From: Lactococcus sp. S-13
GTDB lineage: Bacteria; Bacillota; Bacilli; Lactobacillales; Streptococcaceae
DNA: 64,000 nt
Assembly (NCBI RefSeq): GCF_004210295.1
Contig: NZ_SDAK01000001.1
Span: 1,612,001-1,676,000, forward strand
Direction: 5' to 3'
Numbering within the stretch: the stretch's first letter is position 1; the number at the start of each line of letters is the position of its first letter. The translations under genes and the position numbers were made by a program. Positions 1-13,248 of this stretch are shown one piece after another. The notes under the pieces were generated by a model. That model searched no databases. It worked only from the letters and a program-made list of their open reading frames with translations, and had not been told where the DNA came from.

Positions 1-27
1 AAAAGCGTTCTAACGAGCGCTTTTTTT
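1..27. terminator. Hairpin terminator beyond recG
   Basis: Arms AAAAGCG (1-7) and CGCTTTT (18-24) enclose a ten-base loop and are followed by a T run on the plus strand. It could end a plus-strand gene lying left of the window or act beyond recG on the minus strand. Its partner gene cannot be told from this window. Confidence 0.55.
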
Positions 28-30
28 CTA

Positions 31-80
31 AGAGAAATTACTGACGGAAATAAATTTAAACTTACGTCAGCATTTTCTCT
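31..80. repeat. CTGACG dispersed repeat, inverted pair
   Basis: Two copies of the dispersed repeat face each other: 31-47 (AGAGAAATTACTGACGG) and 65-80 (CGTCAGCATTTTCTCT). The 16-base arms match at 14 positions, so a stem-loop can form just beyond the recG stop codon. The same family recurs at 3938-4015, 31045-31086, 32142-32171, 38398-38525 and elsewhere. Confidence 0.6.
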
Positions 81-89
81 GATTGAAAA

Positions 90-2132
90 TCAATCAAAAC
101 CACCATCCACACTGACCTGAGCAATCAGTGCCTTAAAGTCATCAGCGTGCTTAAAAATTTCGACGGCTTCTTGTCTTGCCACTTCCAAAATATTATAATC
201 ATTGACCAAATCTGCCGCAATAAATTCTGGTAAGCCTGATTGACGAACACCAAAGATTTCACCAGAACCCCGCATCTTCAAATCTTCTTCAGCCAAAACA
301 AAACCATTTTGTGTTTCACACATGATTTTCATCCGCTGCTTCCCACTGTCCGATTTAGGATTTGCCACCAAAATGGTATAGGACTTCTTACTTCCACGTC
401 CCACGCGGCCCCGCAACTGATGCAACTGGGACAAGCCAAAGCGATCAGCATCCATAATAACCATGATTGTGGCATTGGGCACATCGACTCCAACTTCAAT
501 AACTGTTGTTGAGACCAGAATATCCAGTTTTTTCGCCTTGAAATCCTGCATAATTTGATCTTTTTCGTCATTTTTCATCTTTCCATGCAAAAGACCAATT
601 TGAGCAAATAGACCAAAATAATCCGTCAATTCACTATAAAGTGCTTCCGCATTTTTTAGATCCAACGCTTCCGATTCCTCGATTAAGGGCGACACAAAAT
701 AAACCTGTGGTGTTGAATCATCTTGAGCGCCCTGACTCAATTCCTTTTTGATCCATGCCAATACCTCGGAAAACTGTTCATGTTTAACCCAGCGCGTCGT
801 GATGGGCTGACGTCCCTTCGGCAATTCATCAATAATAGAGACATCCATATCGCCAAAAGCTGTAATCGCAAGCGTTCGTGGAATCGGTGTCGCCGTCATC
901 ATCAGTACATCTGGATTTTGCCCTTTTTCCCGCAAAATCTTCCGCTGATTGACCCCAAAGCGGTGCTGCTCATCCGTAATCACAAGACCAAGATTATAAA
1001 AATCAACCCCATCCTGAATCAAAGCGTGCGTCCCAACCACCATGTGCGTATGGCCACTCGCCAAATCCGCCAAAATATCTCGCCGTTGAGCCGCCTTCAA
1101 ACCAGAAACCAAAAGTGAAATCTTCAGCTCTGGAAAAAGTTGCCGCAAGTTGGCATAGTGCTGCCTCGCTAAAATTTCAGTAGGAACCATGATTGCTGCC
1201 TGAAAATTAGCCAAACAAGCAGCATACATCGCTAAAGAAGCCACCACCGTTTTCCCCGAACCCACATCCCCTTGGAGCAAACGATTCATGTGATAAGACG
1301 ACTTCATATCCACCAAAATTTCATCCAAAGCCCGTTTTTGCGCTCCGGTCAGTTCAAAAGGCAACTCAAAAATCTTATCTTCCACTTCTCGCTCATCAAA
1401 CTCCACTTGTAGACCAGCTCGACCAGATTTTTCTTTATGTTTCAATGCCTGAAGCTTAAGTTGAAACATGAAAAGTTCTTCAAATTTCACCCGGCGTAAG
1501 GCCTGTTTGTGTGCCGCCATGTCCTCAGGAAAATGCATGGCCCGCACTGCTTCTTGCCGGCCCATCAGTCGATATTTCGTCAGCAAAAACTCTGGCAAAT
1601 TTTCCGACAACTCTGCCAAAAGTCCCGAATCAAAAACTTGCTGAATCACTTTAACAAGGGTACTTTGCTTCATTCCAGCCGTCAAATGATAAACTGGCTC
1701 CAAACGTGCGCTAGAAGTTGCATCGACAGCCGGATCCAATTGTCCAACCACCTTCACCCCTAAAAGTTGCTGTTTAGCCCGTTCCCATTTGCCATAAACA
1801 GCAATCTCTTGACCCACTTCTACCTTGTCAGCCAAATAAGGCTGATTGAAAAAGCTGACGGCGACCACAGCTTCATCTTGTTTGATTTTAAAAGAAAGAC
1901 GATTACGCTTGAATCCATAATACTGTACATTTGCTGGGGTAACCACCTTACCGATGATCGTTGCCTTCTCCCCATCAAGTAATTCAAGTACCGATCGGCC
2001 AGCGAAATCTTCATAACGAAATGGAAAATAAAGGAGTAAATCCTGCACTGTAAAAATCCCCAATTTATGGAAATTTTCTACGGATTTTGGCCCCACTCCT
2101 TTCAAAAATTGGACGGAATCTGTAAGTTTCAT
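90..2132 (-). CDS. recG: ATP-dependent DNA helicase RecG
   Basis: RecG is a superfamily 2 DNA translocase that regresses stalled replication forks and branch-migrates Holliday junctions. The 680-residue product has the usual full length. The N-terminal wedge/OB region is followed by a Walker A motif (GDVGSGKT, near residue 290), a DEQH box (near 387) and the C-terminal helicase motifs with QLRGRVGRG. The ATG at 2132 is the only sensible start: the family N-terminus (LxxLKGVGPKSVENFHKLGI) begins directly after it. No Shine-Dalgarno sequence is present. An extended -10 box (TGCTATAAT) ends six bases before the ATG, so the mRNA may be leaderless. The gene stands alone, with the next upstream gene about 150 bases away. 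Confidence 0.97.
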   Translation of the reverse strand: MKLTDSVQFLKGVGPKSVENFHKLGIFTVQDLLLYFPFRYEDFAGRSVLELLDGEKATIIGKVVTPANVQYYGFKRNRLSFKIKQDEAVVAVSFFNQPYLADKVEVGQEIAVYGKWERAKQQLLGVKVVGQLDPAVDATSSARLEPVYHLTAGMKQSTLVKVIQQVFDSGLLAELSENLPEFLLTKYRLMGRQEAVRAMHFPEDMAAHKQALRRVKFEELFMFQLKLQALKHKEKSGRAGLQVEFDEREVEDKIFELPFELTGAQKRALDEILVDMKSSYHMNRLLQGDVGSGKTVVASLAMYAACLANFQAAIMVPTEILARQHYANLRQLFPELKISLLVSGLKAAQRRDILADLASGHTHMVVGTHALIQDGVDFYNLGLVITDEQHRFGVNQRKILREKGQNPDVLMMTATPIPRTLAITAFGDMDVSIIDELPKGRQPITTRWVKHEQFSEVLAWIKKELSQGAQDDSTPQVYFVSPLIEESEALDLKNAEALYSELTDYFGLFAQIGLLHGKMKNDEKDQIMQDFKAKKLDILVSTTVIEVGVDVPNATIMVIMDADRFGLSQLHQLRGRVGRGSKKSYTILVANPKSDSGKQRMKIMCETQNGFVLAEEDLKMRGSGEIFGVRQSGLPEFIAADLVNDYNILEVARQEAVEIFKHADDFKALIAQVSVDGGFD

Positions 2133-2138
2133 GCTTTC

Positions 2139-2144
2139 ATTATA
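2139..2144 (-). promoter_or_regulatory. recG extended -10 promoter
   Basis: TATAAT on the minus strand, preceded by TG one base upstream (TGCTATAAT). Only six bases separate it from the recG ATG, so transcription should begin at or within a base or two of the start codon. No good -35 hexamer is visible. Confidence 0.55.
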
Positions 2145-2237
2145 GCATACCCTACAAGCGAACCTCCACAGATGACGACCTAACGCAGTAAAAACACCAC
2201 TTTTTTATCCTCTTTAGGCAAGTTTTACGAATTTACA

Positions 2238-2276
2238 CAAAAAAACCGCCAAAGTGATTAAATCACATCCAGCGGT
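2238..2276 (-). terminator. Terminator of the PhnA-like gene
   Basis: On the minus strand, ACCGC and GCGGT arms enclose an inner GTGATTTAATCAC palindrome and are followed by seven T residues. It lies just past the stop of the 2282-2626 gene. Confidence 0.75.
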
Positions 2277-2281
2277 AATCT

Positions 2282-2626
2282 TTAGGCTTTCTTAACGACA
2301 GATCCTTTCAGACCAATCGCACCAAATCCAGTAATTTTTGAATCAATAAAATGTTCATTTTTGCCATCTGGATTGATTCGAATATTTTTGACCTTGGTTC
2401 CTTGTTTAATCGGTTTTGGCATCCCCTTAACTGGTAAATCTTGCACAATAACCACATCATCACCCGTTTCAAGCGGATTACCGAGACTATCAAGGACAAT
2501 AAATTTTCCAGCCGCTTCAAGTTCATCTGCCGTAAATTCATTGCCACATTCCGAACAACCAAATGTTGTATCTGATAATTCATAAGTATATTCACTCGAA
2601 CAATGAATGCATTTTGGTGTTTCCAT
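2282..2626 (-). CDS. yjdM: PhnA/YjdM family zinc-ribbon protein
   Basis: A 114-residue protein of the PhnA/YjdM family. It has an N-terminal zinc ribbon (CIHC near residue 6 and CSEC near residue 25) followed by a small beta-barrel domain (DDVVIVQDLPVKG, then KGxxVKNIRI). The family was first linked to phosphonate use because of its position beside the E. coli phn cluster, but its biochemical role is unsettled, and no phosphonate gene is present here. The ATG at 2626 has a TGGAGG ribosome site. The gap terminator (2646-2672) lies only about 20 bases upstream, so expression may depend on read-through from gap or on a promoter inside that hairpin region. A strong terminator follows the gene. 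Confidence 0.85.
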   Translation of the reverse strand: METPKCIHCSSEYTYELSDTTFGCSECGNEFTADELEAAGKFIVLDSLGNPLETGDDVVIVQDLPVKGMPKPIKQGTKVKNIRINPDGKNEHFIDSKITGFGAIGLKGSVVKKA

Positions 2627-2645
2627 TTTTCCTCCATAAAACTAA

Positions 2646-2672
2646 CAAAAAACCGTCAAAAGACGGTTTTTT
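2646..2672. terminator. Terminator of gap
   Basis: Perfect 11-base arms AAAAAACCGTC and GACGGTTTTTT with a four-base loop. It reads as an intrinsic terminator in both directions and lies about 55 bases past the gap stop codon. Confidence 0.85.
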
Positions 2673-2727
2673 GATGTTCGCTCGCGAACCTTGCTTCTAA
2701 ACAGCTCAAGCCGTAAGAATCAATGGC

Positions 2728-3738
2728 TTATTTAGCGATTTTAGCGAAGTATTCAAGAGTACGAACAAGTTGTGCAGTGTATGACATTTCGTTATCATAC
2801 CAAGCAACTGTTTTAACGAGTTGTTTGTCGCCAACTGTTGTAACTTCAGTTTGAGTTGGGTCGAAGATTGAACCGTGTGAATCACCGATGATGTCGCGTG
2901 AAACGATTTGGTCAGCGTTGTAACCGAATGATTCGTTTTCAGCAGCTTTCATAGCAGCATTTACTTCGTCAACAGTAACTGATTTAGAAAGAATTGAAAC
3001 CAATTCAGTCAATGAACCTGTTGGTGATGGTACACGTTGTGCATGACCTTGAAGTTTACCGTTCAATTCAGGGATAACAAGACCGATTGCTTTAGCAGCA
3101 CCAGTTGAGTTAGGAACGATGTTTTCAGCAGCAGCACGAGCGCGACGGAAGTCTCCACCACGGTGTGGGCCATCAAGAAGCATTTGGTCACCAGTGTAGC
3201 TGTGGATTGTAGTCATTGTACCAACTTCAACGCCGAATGATTTGTTCAAAGCGTCAGCCATTGGAGCAAGACAGTTTGTAGTACATGAAGCACCAGAAAT
3301 TACTGTTTCTGTACCATCAAGGATGTCGTGGTTAGTGTTGAAAACAACAGTTTTAACGTCATTTCCACCAGGTGCAGTGATAACAACTTTTTTAGCACCG
3401 TTAGCGTGCAAGTGTTGTTCAGCTTTTTCTTTAGTTGCGAAGAAACCAGTTGCTTCAAGAACGATTTCAGCACCAACTTCAGCCCAGTTGATGTTAGCTG
3501 GGTTAGCTTCAGCAGTTACTTTAACGAATTTACCGTTAACTTCAAAACCACCATCTTTAACTTCAACTGTACCATCAAATTTACCTTGAGTTGAATCATA
3601 TTTCAACAAGTGAGCAAGCATTGCTGGATCTGTAAGGTCGTTAATTGCAACAACTTCAACACCTTCAACATTTTGAATACGACGGAAAGCAAGACGACCG
3701 ATACGACCGAAACCGTTAATACCAACTTTAACTACCAT
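2728..3738 (-). CDS. gap: Glyceraldehyde-3-phosphate dehydrogenase
   Basis: Phosphorylating NAD-dependent GAPDH of glycolysis, converting glyceraldehyde 3-phosphate to 1,3-bisphosphoglycerate in the cytosol. The 336-residue chain has the usual length. The N-terminal Rossmann motif ([10 protein letters not shown]) is intact, the catalytic cysteine lies in GASCTTNC (near residue 152), and the phosphate-binding HSYTGDQ segment follows. The ATG at 3738 has an AAGGAGG site. Codon choice is strongly biased, as expected for a highly expressed glycolytic gene. It is transcribed alone, with its own promoter near 3824-3851 and a terminator at 2646-2672. The leader contains an inverted repeat (TTAAATTG/CAATTTAA). 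Confidence 0.98.
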   Translation of the reverse strand: MVVKVGINGFGRIGRLAFRRIQNVEGVEVVAINDLTDPAMLAHLLKYDSTQGKFDGTVEVKDGGFEVNGKFVKVTAEANPANINWAEVGAEIVLEATGFFATKEKAEQHLHANGAKKVVITAPGGNDVKTVVFNTNHDILDGTETVISGASCTTNCLAPMADALNKSFGVEVGTMTTIHSYTGDQMLLDGPHRGGDFRRARAAAENIVPNSTGAAKAIGLVIPELNGKLQGHAQRVPSPTGSLTELVSILSKSVTVDEVNAAMKAAENESFGYNADQIVSRDIIGDSHGSIFDPTQTEVTTVGDKQLVKTVAWYDNEMSYTAQLVRTLEYFAKIAK

Positions 3739-3786
3739 TAGTAGTTTCCTCCTTATAGGGATTAGATTTTATAAAAGGCGAGCCTT

Positions 3787-3851
3787 TTAAATTGACTAAG
3801 TTAACAATTTAACTTACTCTTTTATTTTATCACTTTTTTAAAAATTTGCAA
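3787..3851 (-). promoter_or_regulatory. gap promoter and leader hairpin
   Basis: Minus-strand -35 TTGCAA (3846-3851) and -10 TAAAAT (3824-3829) are 16 bases apart. Between the start site and the ribosome site lies an inverted repeat, TTAAATTG/CAATTTAA, at about 3787-3812. A weak cre-like sequence (TGAAAGCGTTTAAT, 3905-3918) lies further upstream. Confidence 0.5.
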
Positions 3852-3937
3852 ACATAAACTCCCTTAGAAAGCGCTCTACAAAAGCAACGAAGGCATAAAA
3901 GTCGTGAAAGCGTTTAATATTATAAGCCCAGAGCATT

Positions 3938-4015
3938 CCGTCAGCATTTTTTCTTCTATCCTTAAATCCGTCAGTATTTTCTCTAGAGAACCTCCTTTTC
4001 GTCAGTAAAATCTCT
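3938..4015. repeat. CTGACG dispersed repeat, three copies
   Basis: Three same-direction copies: 3938-3957 (CCGTCAGCATTTTTTCTTCT), 3968-3984 (CCGTCAGTATTTTCTCT) and 4000-4015 (CGTCAGTAAAATCTCT). They occupy the space between the gap promoter and the DUF536 gene terminator. Confidence 0.7.
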
Positions 4016-4016
4016 A

Positions 4017-4055
4017 CAAAAAAAACTCACTGATAAAGAGATCAGTAAGTTTTTT
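4017..4055 (-). terminator. Terminator of the DUF536 gene
   Basis: On the minus strand the arms AAAACTTACTGATC and CAGTGAGTTTTTTTT fold into a hairpin with a terminal T run. It overlaps the stop codon of the 4054-4575 gene. Confidence 0.7.
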
Positions 4056-4575
4056 ACTTCTTATTGAATAAACGACCCCAAAAACCTTTAGTTTCTGTAG
4101 CATCAGTTGCTTTAATTTGTTCTTGCAACTCCACAAAAAATTGGTTTTGATCTGTCAGCGCTTTTTCCATCAGTTCTTGCTGTTTTTTAATCTGCGCATC
4201 TTTTTGGGCAATTTGCTCATCTTTAACCGTTAACTGCTGATCCTTAGACAAAAGCTGAGTGTTTAAACGCTCAATCTCAGCGTTTTTGTCCTTCATCAAT
4301 GCACCAATCATTTCATAAGCAGCTGAGGCAGCATCCTCAGTTTTGACCGCAAGTTCAACGCCCTTTTTGCCAGACTCTTCCAAAACCTCAGCCTTAGCCG
4401 TCACTACTTTACCATATAAATGTTCCAACTCATGAATGCCTTGCGAATTCACCACCGTTACATTTTTCTCGTTTTTTTCGACAAATTGAGCATCGAGCGA
4501 TTTCACACGTTTATTCATCGCCTGACGTGTTACCCCAAAAAGCTCTGCCAACTCACTTACTGTTTTAGTTTCCAT
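4054..4575 (-). CDS. DUF536 HTH/coiled-coil protein
   Basis: A 173-residue protein in three parts. The N-terminal helix-turn-helix (VSELAELFGVTRQAMNKRV, residues 4-22) is followed by a long coiled coil rich in Q, K and E (about 75-155). It ends with the short signature WGRLFNKK typical of DUF536 proteins. Relatives are common beside the replication genes of lactococcal theta plasmids (RepX/OrfX type) and also occur on chromosomes. Their function is not established; a DNA-binding partitioning or replication accessory role is inference. I prefer the ATG at 4575. An upstream GTG (4623) in the same frame would add a basic tail unlike the family. No neighbour is plasmid-like, so this is probably a resident chromosomal copy. 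Confidence 0.75.
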   Translation of the reverse strand: METKTVSELAELFGVTRQAMNKRVKSLDAQFVEKNEKNVTVVNSQGIHELEHLYGKVVTAKAEVLEESGKKGVELAVKTEDAASAAYEMIGALMKDKNAEIERLNTQLLSKDQQLTVKDEQIAQKDAQIKKQQELMEKALTDQNQFFVELQEQIKATDATETKGFWGRLFNKK

Positions 4576-4704
4576 ACCATCCATAATACCATATTTTCCG
4601 CGATTTATACAACTTTTTATCACAAAAATATTTACATATCACTCTAATATTTATGAGAAATATATTATAATTAAATTATAATACCCCCATAGAAAGGACA
4701 GAAA

Positions 4705-7401
4705 ATGAATTATAGAACAGAAAATATCAAAAACTTAGAAACTCACTACGAACTCGACTTAGAAAAAGGCTTAAGTCCCGACCAAGTCGAAAACCATCGC
4801 ACAAAATATGGTAACAACGAATTCTCCACCCAAAAAGGGCCCAACCTCTTCCAAAAAATTCTCCATCACCTTTTGGAAATAATGAATATTATCCTCCTTC
4901 TTGTTGCCGTACTCGCCACCTATTTAGCCTTCATTGGCAATGGAAATTACACCAAAACCATCGTTGTTCTTCTCATTGTCATCATCAATGTCATTGTCTC
5001 TACCCTGCAAGAAAGCCGAGCAGAAGCTGCTCTTTCTGCGCTCAAGAAACTCTCCTCTCCCACCTCAACAGTCATACGAAACGGCCAGCGTCAAACCATC
5101 GCCTCACGTGAACTCGTTTGTGGTGATTTCATAGAACTCACCGCGGGTGTCCAAATTGGTGCAGACATTCGCTTGCTCAGTAGCAATTCTCTGCAGGTTG
5201 ACGAATCTTCCCTAACTGGAGAATCCGAACCCATTGATAAAAACGCCAATCTCGAAATCACCACTGAAGTCCCTCTTGGAGACCAACTCAATATGGTCTT
5301 CTCAGGAACCAATGTTCTGAACGGAACTGCTCGTGGTATCGTCGTTGCCGTCGGCAATCAGTCACAAATGGGACAAATTGCCACCCTCATTGGCGAGCAG
5401 ATCAAGGGGAAAACACCCCTCCAAAAACGTATTGATAAACTCGCAAAACGTTTAGCAATCATTGCCTTTGGCGCAGGTGTGCTCATTTTCATCATCAATC
5501 TTCTCTATGGAAACGTTCCACTTGTTGATAACCTGATGACCGCAGTCGTCCTCGGAGTTGCCGCTGTTCCCGAAACACTTCCCGTTATCGTCACGTTAAG
5601 TTTGATTTACGGTGTCGAAAACATGGCGCAAAAACAAGCCATTATCCGAAATATACCCGCCGTTGAGACTCTTGGTAATGCCACAGTCATCGCCTCTGAT
5701 AAGACTGGTACACTAACTCAAAACCAGATGACCATTCAAAAGCTCTGGCTTTCAGGTAAGGACATCTGGTCAGGCGGACACCTGTCAGACCACGAAGTTA
5801 CCCTTATGCAAAACTTCGCCTATGCCTCAAACGCCACAGCTCAATTAAAAAATGGAGAATGGGAAGTTCACGGCGATCCCACCGAAGCAGCCATTATCCG
5901 CTTCTTGATCACCCATAATCTCTATCACCCCGAAAAAGCGCCCAAGCGCCTAGCTGAGTTTCCCTTTGATAGCTCGCGCAAAAAGATGTCCGTAGTCATT
6001 GCCCATCCTCAGTACAAAGGACGCTACATGGTGTTAACCAAAGGAGCCTTTGACCGCCTAGCTCCAACTAGCCAACATCTCACCCATCATCCGCACATTC
6101 TCAACATTGATGGTACAACTGCCCTTCAACCCGATCCCGAAGAAGCCCTCCTTGCCGAAGCCCAGCAAGTCCATGATGAGTTTGCTGATAACGCCCTTCG
6201 AGTACTTTCTCTGTCTTATAAGGTTATTGATGAAATTCCCTCAAAACTCTCTGATTTAGAAGAAAACCTGAACTTTCTAGGTATGATTGGAATGATTGAC
6301 CCCCCACGAGCAGAATCCAAAGCAGCCGTCCAAGAAGCCCGTACCGCAGGGATCAAACCCATCATGATTACTGGTGACCATGCTCTAACTGCCAAAGCCA
6401 TTGCCAAAGAAATAGACATCTTCCGGGAAGGCGATCTTGTCGTGGACGGTTTGACCCTGTCCAACATGACCGATGCCGAACTCAGCGCAGATATAGAAAA
6501 AATATCTGTCTACGCTCGAGTCAGTCCTGAAGACAAACTACGTATTGTAAAAAGTTGGCAAGCCAAAGGACAAATTGTAGCCATGACTGGTGACGGTGTT
6601 AATGATGCACCCAGCTTACGGGCCGCCGATGTCGGTACTGCAATGGGAATCGCTGGTACAGAGGTTGCAAAATCAGCCTCAGATATTGTCTTAGCCGATG
6701 ATAACTTCGCCACAATTGTTGCTGCTATTCGCGAAGGACGGCGTGTCTACACCAATATCAAGAAAACAATTTACTACCTCCTCTCAGCTAATGTCGCTGA
6801 AATTCTTACAATGCTGATTGGGGCAATCATTGGTTGGGGATTACCCTTCACAGGGATTCAGTTACTCTATATCAATGTCTTGGCCGATGGTATCCCCGGT
6901 TTTGGACTATCCCGCGAAAAAGCGGACAGTCACCTCATGAACCAAGATCCCGTTGGAGTCAAAGAAAGTCTCTTCTCACGCGGAGTCAATTGGCGTATCG
7001 CCATCTGTTCAACAGCTTTCATCATAACTGCCCTTGTAGGATTCTATCTTGGCCGCTTTGTTGAAATTGCTGGCCTCACTCCAAGTCACCAACTAGGTCA
7101 AACTATGGCCTTCATTACCTTGACCCTTGCCTCTACAATAAACGTATATAATGCCCGAAGCAACCAATCTATCTTACGTGTTGGATTAACGAGTAACAAG
7201 ATGATTTTTGGTACAACCCTTCTTTCACTTGGCCTCACCATTCTTTTCATGAATATTCCAATCTTGATGAATGTTTTGGAAGTAAGCCCCCTCTCTATTA
7301 CCCATTGGCTCATTGCAATTGGTTTAGCATTGGCGACTACATTAACTATTGAAACAACTAAGTTTATCCTTAATAAACAAGGCAAAAAATTTATCGGATA
7401 A
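4705..7401 (+). CDS. Cation-transporting P-type ATPase (Ca2+ type)
   Basis: An 898-residue P-type ATPase of the P2A (SERCA/PMCA-like) class, expected to export Ca2+ or a related cation across the cell membrane. It has an N-terminal cation ATPase domain, the actuator TGES loop (SLTGESEP, near 170), the phosphorylation site DKTGTLTQ (near 331), and the TGDHALTA and TGDGVNDAP hinge motifs. About ten membrane segments are present, with the NVLAD ion-site motif in M6. The M4 motif reads PETLP instead of the usual PEGLP. The ATG at 4705 has an AAAGGAC site. The gene is monocistronic, with a strong terminator at 7411-7445. Substrate is inferred from class and not proven. Confidence 0.92.
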   Translation: MNYRTENIKNLETHYELDLEKGLSPDQVENHRTKYGNNEFSTQKGPNLFQKILHHLLEIMNIILLLVAVLATYLAFIGNGNYTKTIVVLLIVIINVIVSTLQESRAEAALSALKKLSSPTSTVIRNGQRQTIASRELVCGDFIELTAGVQIGADIRLLSSNSLQVDESSLTGESEPIDKNANLEITTEVPLGDQLNMVFSGTNVLNGTARGIVVAVGNQSQMGQIATLIGEQIKGKTPLQKRIDKLAKRLAIIAFGAGVLIFIINLLYGNVPLVDNLMTAVVLGVAAVPETLPVIVTLSLIYGVENMAQKQAIIRNIPAVETLGNATVIASDKTGTLTQNQMTIQKLWLSGKDIWSGGHLSDHEVTLMQNFAYASNATAQLKNGEWEVHGDPTEAAIIRFLITHNLYHPEKAPKRLAEFPFDSSRKKMSVVIAHPQYKGRYMVLTKGAFDRLAPTSQHLTHHPHILNIDGTTALQPDPEEALLAEAQQVHDEFADNALRVLSLSYKVIDEIPSKLSDLEENLNFLGMIGMIDPPRAESKAAVQEARTAGIKPIMITGDHALTAKAIAKEIDIFREGDLVVDGLTLSNMTDAELSADIEKISVYARVSPEDKLRIVKSWQAKGQIVAMTGDGVNDAPSLRAADVGTAMGIAGTEVAKSASDIVLADDNFATIVAAIREGRRVYTNIKKTIYYLLSANVAEILTMLIGAIIGWGLPFTGIQLLYINVLADGIPGFGLSREKADSHLMNQDPVGVKESLFSRGVNWRIAICSTAFIITALVGFYLGRFVEIAGLTPSHQLGQTMAFITLTLASTINVYNARSNQSILRVGLTSNKMIFGTTLLSLGLTILFMNIPILMNVLEVSPLSITHWLIAIGLALATTLTIETTKFILNKQGKKFIG

Positions 7402-7410
7402 AACAAAAAA

Positions 7411-7445
7411 AACAATCAAAAATAATTTTTGATTGTTTTTTTAAT
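7411..7445 (+). terminator. Terminator of the P-type ATPase gene
   Basis: Arms AACAATCAAAAAT and ATTTTTGATTGTT followed by a run of T. Confidence 0.85.
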
Positions 7446-7541
7446 ATCGTCATTTCATTACAAATCAAACCTATGAATCACACAAAATTTCCCCCAAAAA
7501 TAATGATAGATAGACAAGCAGATCCATAACTATCAAGTAAC

Positions 7542-7572
7542 AAAAAAAGCTAACTATAGGCAGTTAGCTTTA
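7542..7572 (-). terminator. Terminator of rRNA/tRNA operon A
   Basis: On the minus strand, AAAGCTAACT and AGTTAGCTTT arms are followed by a T run, a few bases past the 3' end of tRNA-Leu. Confidence 0.8.
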
Positions 7573-7579
7573 TTTACTA

Positions 7580-7663
7580 TGCCGAAGGCCGGGGTCGAAC
7601 CGGCACTCCCGTGAAGGAACCAGATTTTGAGTCTGGCGCGTCTGCCTATTCCGCCACTTCGGC
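7580..7663 (-). tRNA. tRNA-Leu (CAA)
   Basis: An 84-base class II tRNA with a long variable arm. Acceptor arms GCCGAAG/CTTCGGC; anticodon loop CTCAAAA gives CAA, reading UUG. CCA is not encoded. It is the last tRNA of operon A. Confidence 0.95.
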
Positions 7664-7674
7664 GAACATAGCAA

Positions 7675-7746
7675 CTGGGGTAGCTGGATTCGAACCAACG
7701 CATGAGGGAGTCAAAGTCCCTTGCCTTACCGCTTGGCTATACCCCA
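7675..7746 (-). tRNA. tRNA-Gln (TTG)
   Basis: 72 bases. Acceptor TGGGGTA/TACCCCA with discriminator G; anticodon TTG in the loop CTTTGAC. CCA is not encoded. Confidence 0.95.
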
Positions 7747-7753
7747 TTAAATA

Positions 7754-7827
7754 GGCGGATGACGAGGATCGAACTCGCGAGTGCCGGCGCCACAAGCCGG
7801 TGTGTTAACCACTTCACCACATCCGCC
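7754..7827 (-). tRNA. tRNA-His (GTG)
   Basis: 74 bases with an eight-pair acceptor stem (GGCGGATG/CATCCGCC). This gives the extra G-1:C73 pair that marks tRNA-His. Anticodon GTG. Confidence 0.95.
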
Positions 7828-7838
7828 ATAATTTAAAA

Positions 7839-7909
7839 CACGGGCAGCAGGAATTGAACCCACACTAAAGGTTTTGGAGACCTTTGTACTACCTTTATAC
7901 GATGCCCGT
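7839..7909 (-). tRNA. tRNA-Trp (CCA)
   Basis: 71 bases. Acceptor ACGGGCA/TGCCCGT, discriminator G, anticodon CCA. Confidence 0.95.
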
Positions 7910-7917
7910 ACAACTTA

Positions 7918-7998
7918 TGGAAGGGGAGGGATTCGAACCCCCGAACCCGAAGGAGCGGATTTACAGTCCGCCGCGTTTAGCCTCTTCGCTACCCTTCC
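7918..7998 (-). tRNA. tRNA-Tyr (GTA)
   Basis: 81-base class II tRNA with a long variable arm. Acceptor GGAAGGG/CCCTTCC, discriminator A, anticodon GTA. Confidence 0.95.
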
Positions 7999-8033
7999 AA
8001 CGCTTTTTTTCACTTAAAGGCTGAAACAACCTA

Positions 8034-8106
8034 TGGGAGTTAACGGGATCGAACCGCTGACCCTCTGCTTGTAAGGCAGATGCTCTCCCAGCTGAGCTAA
8101 ACTCCC
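8034..8106 (-). tRNA. tRNA-Val (TAC)
   Basis: 73 bases. Acceptor GGGAGTT/AACTCCC, discriminator A, anticodon TAC. It is the first tRNA after the 5S gene, five bases away. Confidence 0.95.
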
Positions 8107-8110
8107 ATAA

Positions 8111-8226
8111 ACTTGGCCACGAGCCTATCTCCCAGGGGGCAACCCCCAAGTACTTCCACCGTAGATGGACTTAACTGCTGTGTTCGACATGGGAACAGGT
8201 GTATCTCCATCACTATGATGACCAAA
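8111..8226 (-). rRNA. rrf: 5S ribosomal RNA, operon A
   Basis: About 115 bases, beginning TTTGGT and ending GGCCAAGT, which pair as the terminal helix. The conserved CCCATGTCGAACACAG-type loop is present. It differs from the operon B copy at one position seen by eye (plus-strand A at 8158, G at 42316). Confidence 0.95.
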
Positions 8227-8309
8227 TCTTTAAATGTTACTTTGAACATTCAAAACTAAATAACACTTCTTCTAACGCTTAACCTTAAGCTTTTTATATT
8301 TGACTCTTT

Positions 8310-11205
<2,896 letters not shown>

Positions 11206-11345
11206 CCATGATGAATTTAATCATCTTTTTTCAAGTATAAGTTTGTAAATTCTTTAAAATTCACAGCTTTTGGTTTATTTTATCGTTATTAGATATTGTT
11301 ATTTAGTTTTCAATGTTCAAGTGATTTTAACGTCTTGTCTGACAA

Positions 11346-11418
11346 TGGAGCCTAGCGGGATCGAACCGCTGACCTCCTGCGTGCAAAGCAGGCGCTCTCC
11401 CAGCTGAGCTAAGGCCCC
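11346..11418 (-). tRNA. tRNA-Ala (TGC), operon A spacer
   Basis: 73 bases in the 16S-23S spacer. Acceptor GGGGCCT/AGGCTCC, discriminator A, anticodon TGC. A single tRNA-Ala in this spacer is the usual lactococcal arrangement. Confidence 0.96.
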
Positions 11419-11505
11419 ACAATCAAGAAATTGATTCTTGTATAGGTTTTCTACTAAACCCCTCAAAACTGAATAAAGTTGAATGCTCACGTCTTTGTAT
11501 ATATT

Positions 11506-13058
<1,553 letters not shown>

Positions 13059-13212
13059 AGTATTTAAGTCACACTAATGTGACTGGCTTGTCTTTCATTA
13101 TTGATTGACAGATTTTTTGATGTCTTTCGACATCACATGAGTCATTCTTCTTTATTCAGTTTTCAATGGTCTAGCTCGCTTCAAGACCCTCGTCTCTTGC
13201 GACAACTATTAT

Positions 13213-13241
13213 ATTCTATCAAACCCCCCTCCCTTTGTCAA
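13213..13241 (-). promoter_or_regulatory. rrn promoter, operon A
   Basis: Perfect -35 TTGACA (13236-13241), a 17-base G-rich spacer, and -10 TAGAAT (13213-13218) that runs into an overlapping TATAAT. The identical promoter serves operon B at 47371-47399. Sequence identity between the operons ends at 13248, just upstream of this -35 box. Confidence 0.85.
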
Positions 13242-13248
13242 GGATTAA

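Noticed and set aside
4054-4623. DUF536 gene taken as evidence of an integrated plasmid
   Set aside because: No rep gene, origin repeats or insertion sequences are nearby; chromosomal copies of this family are known.
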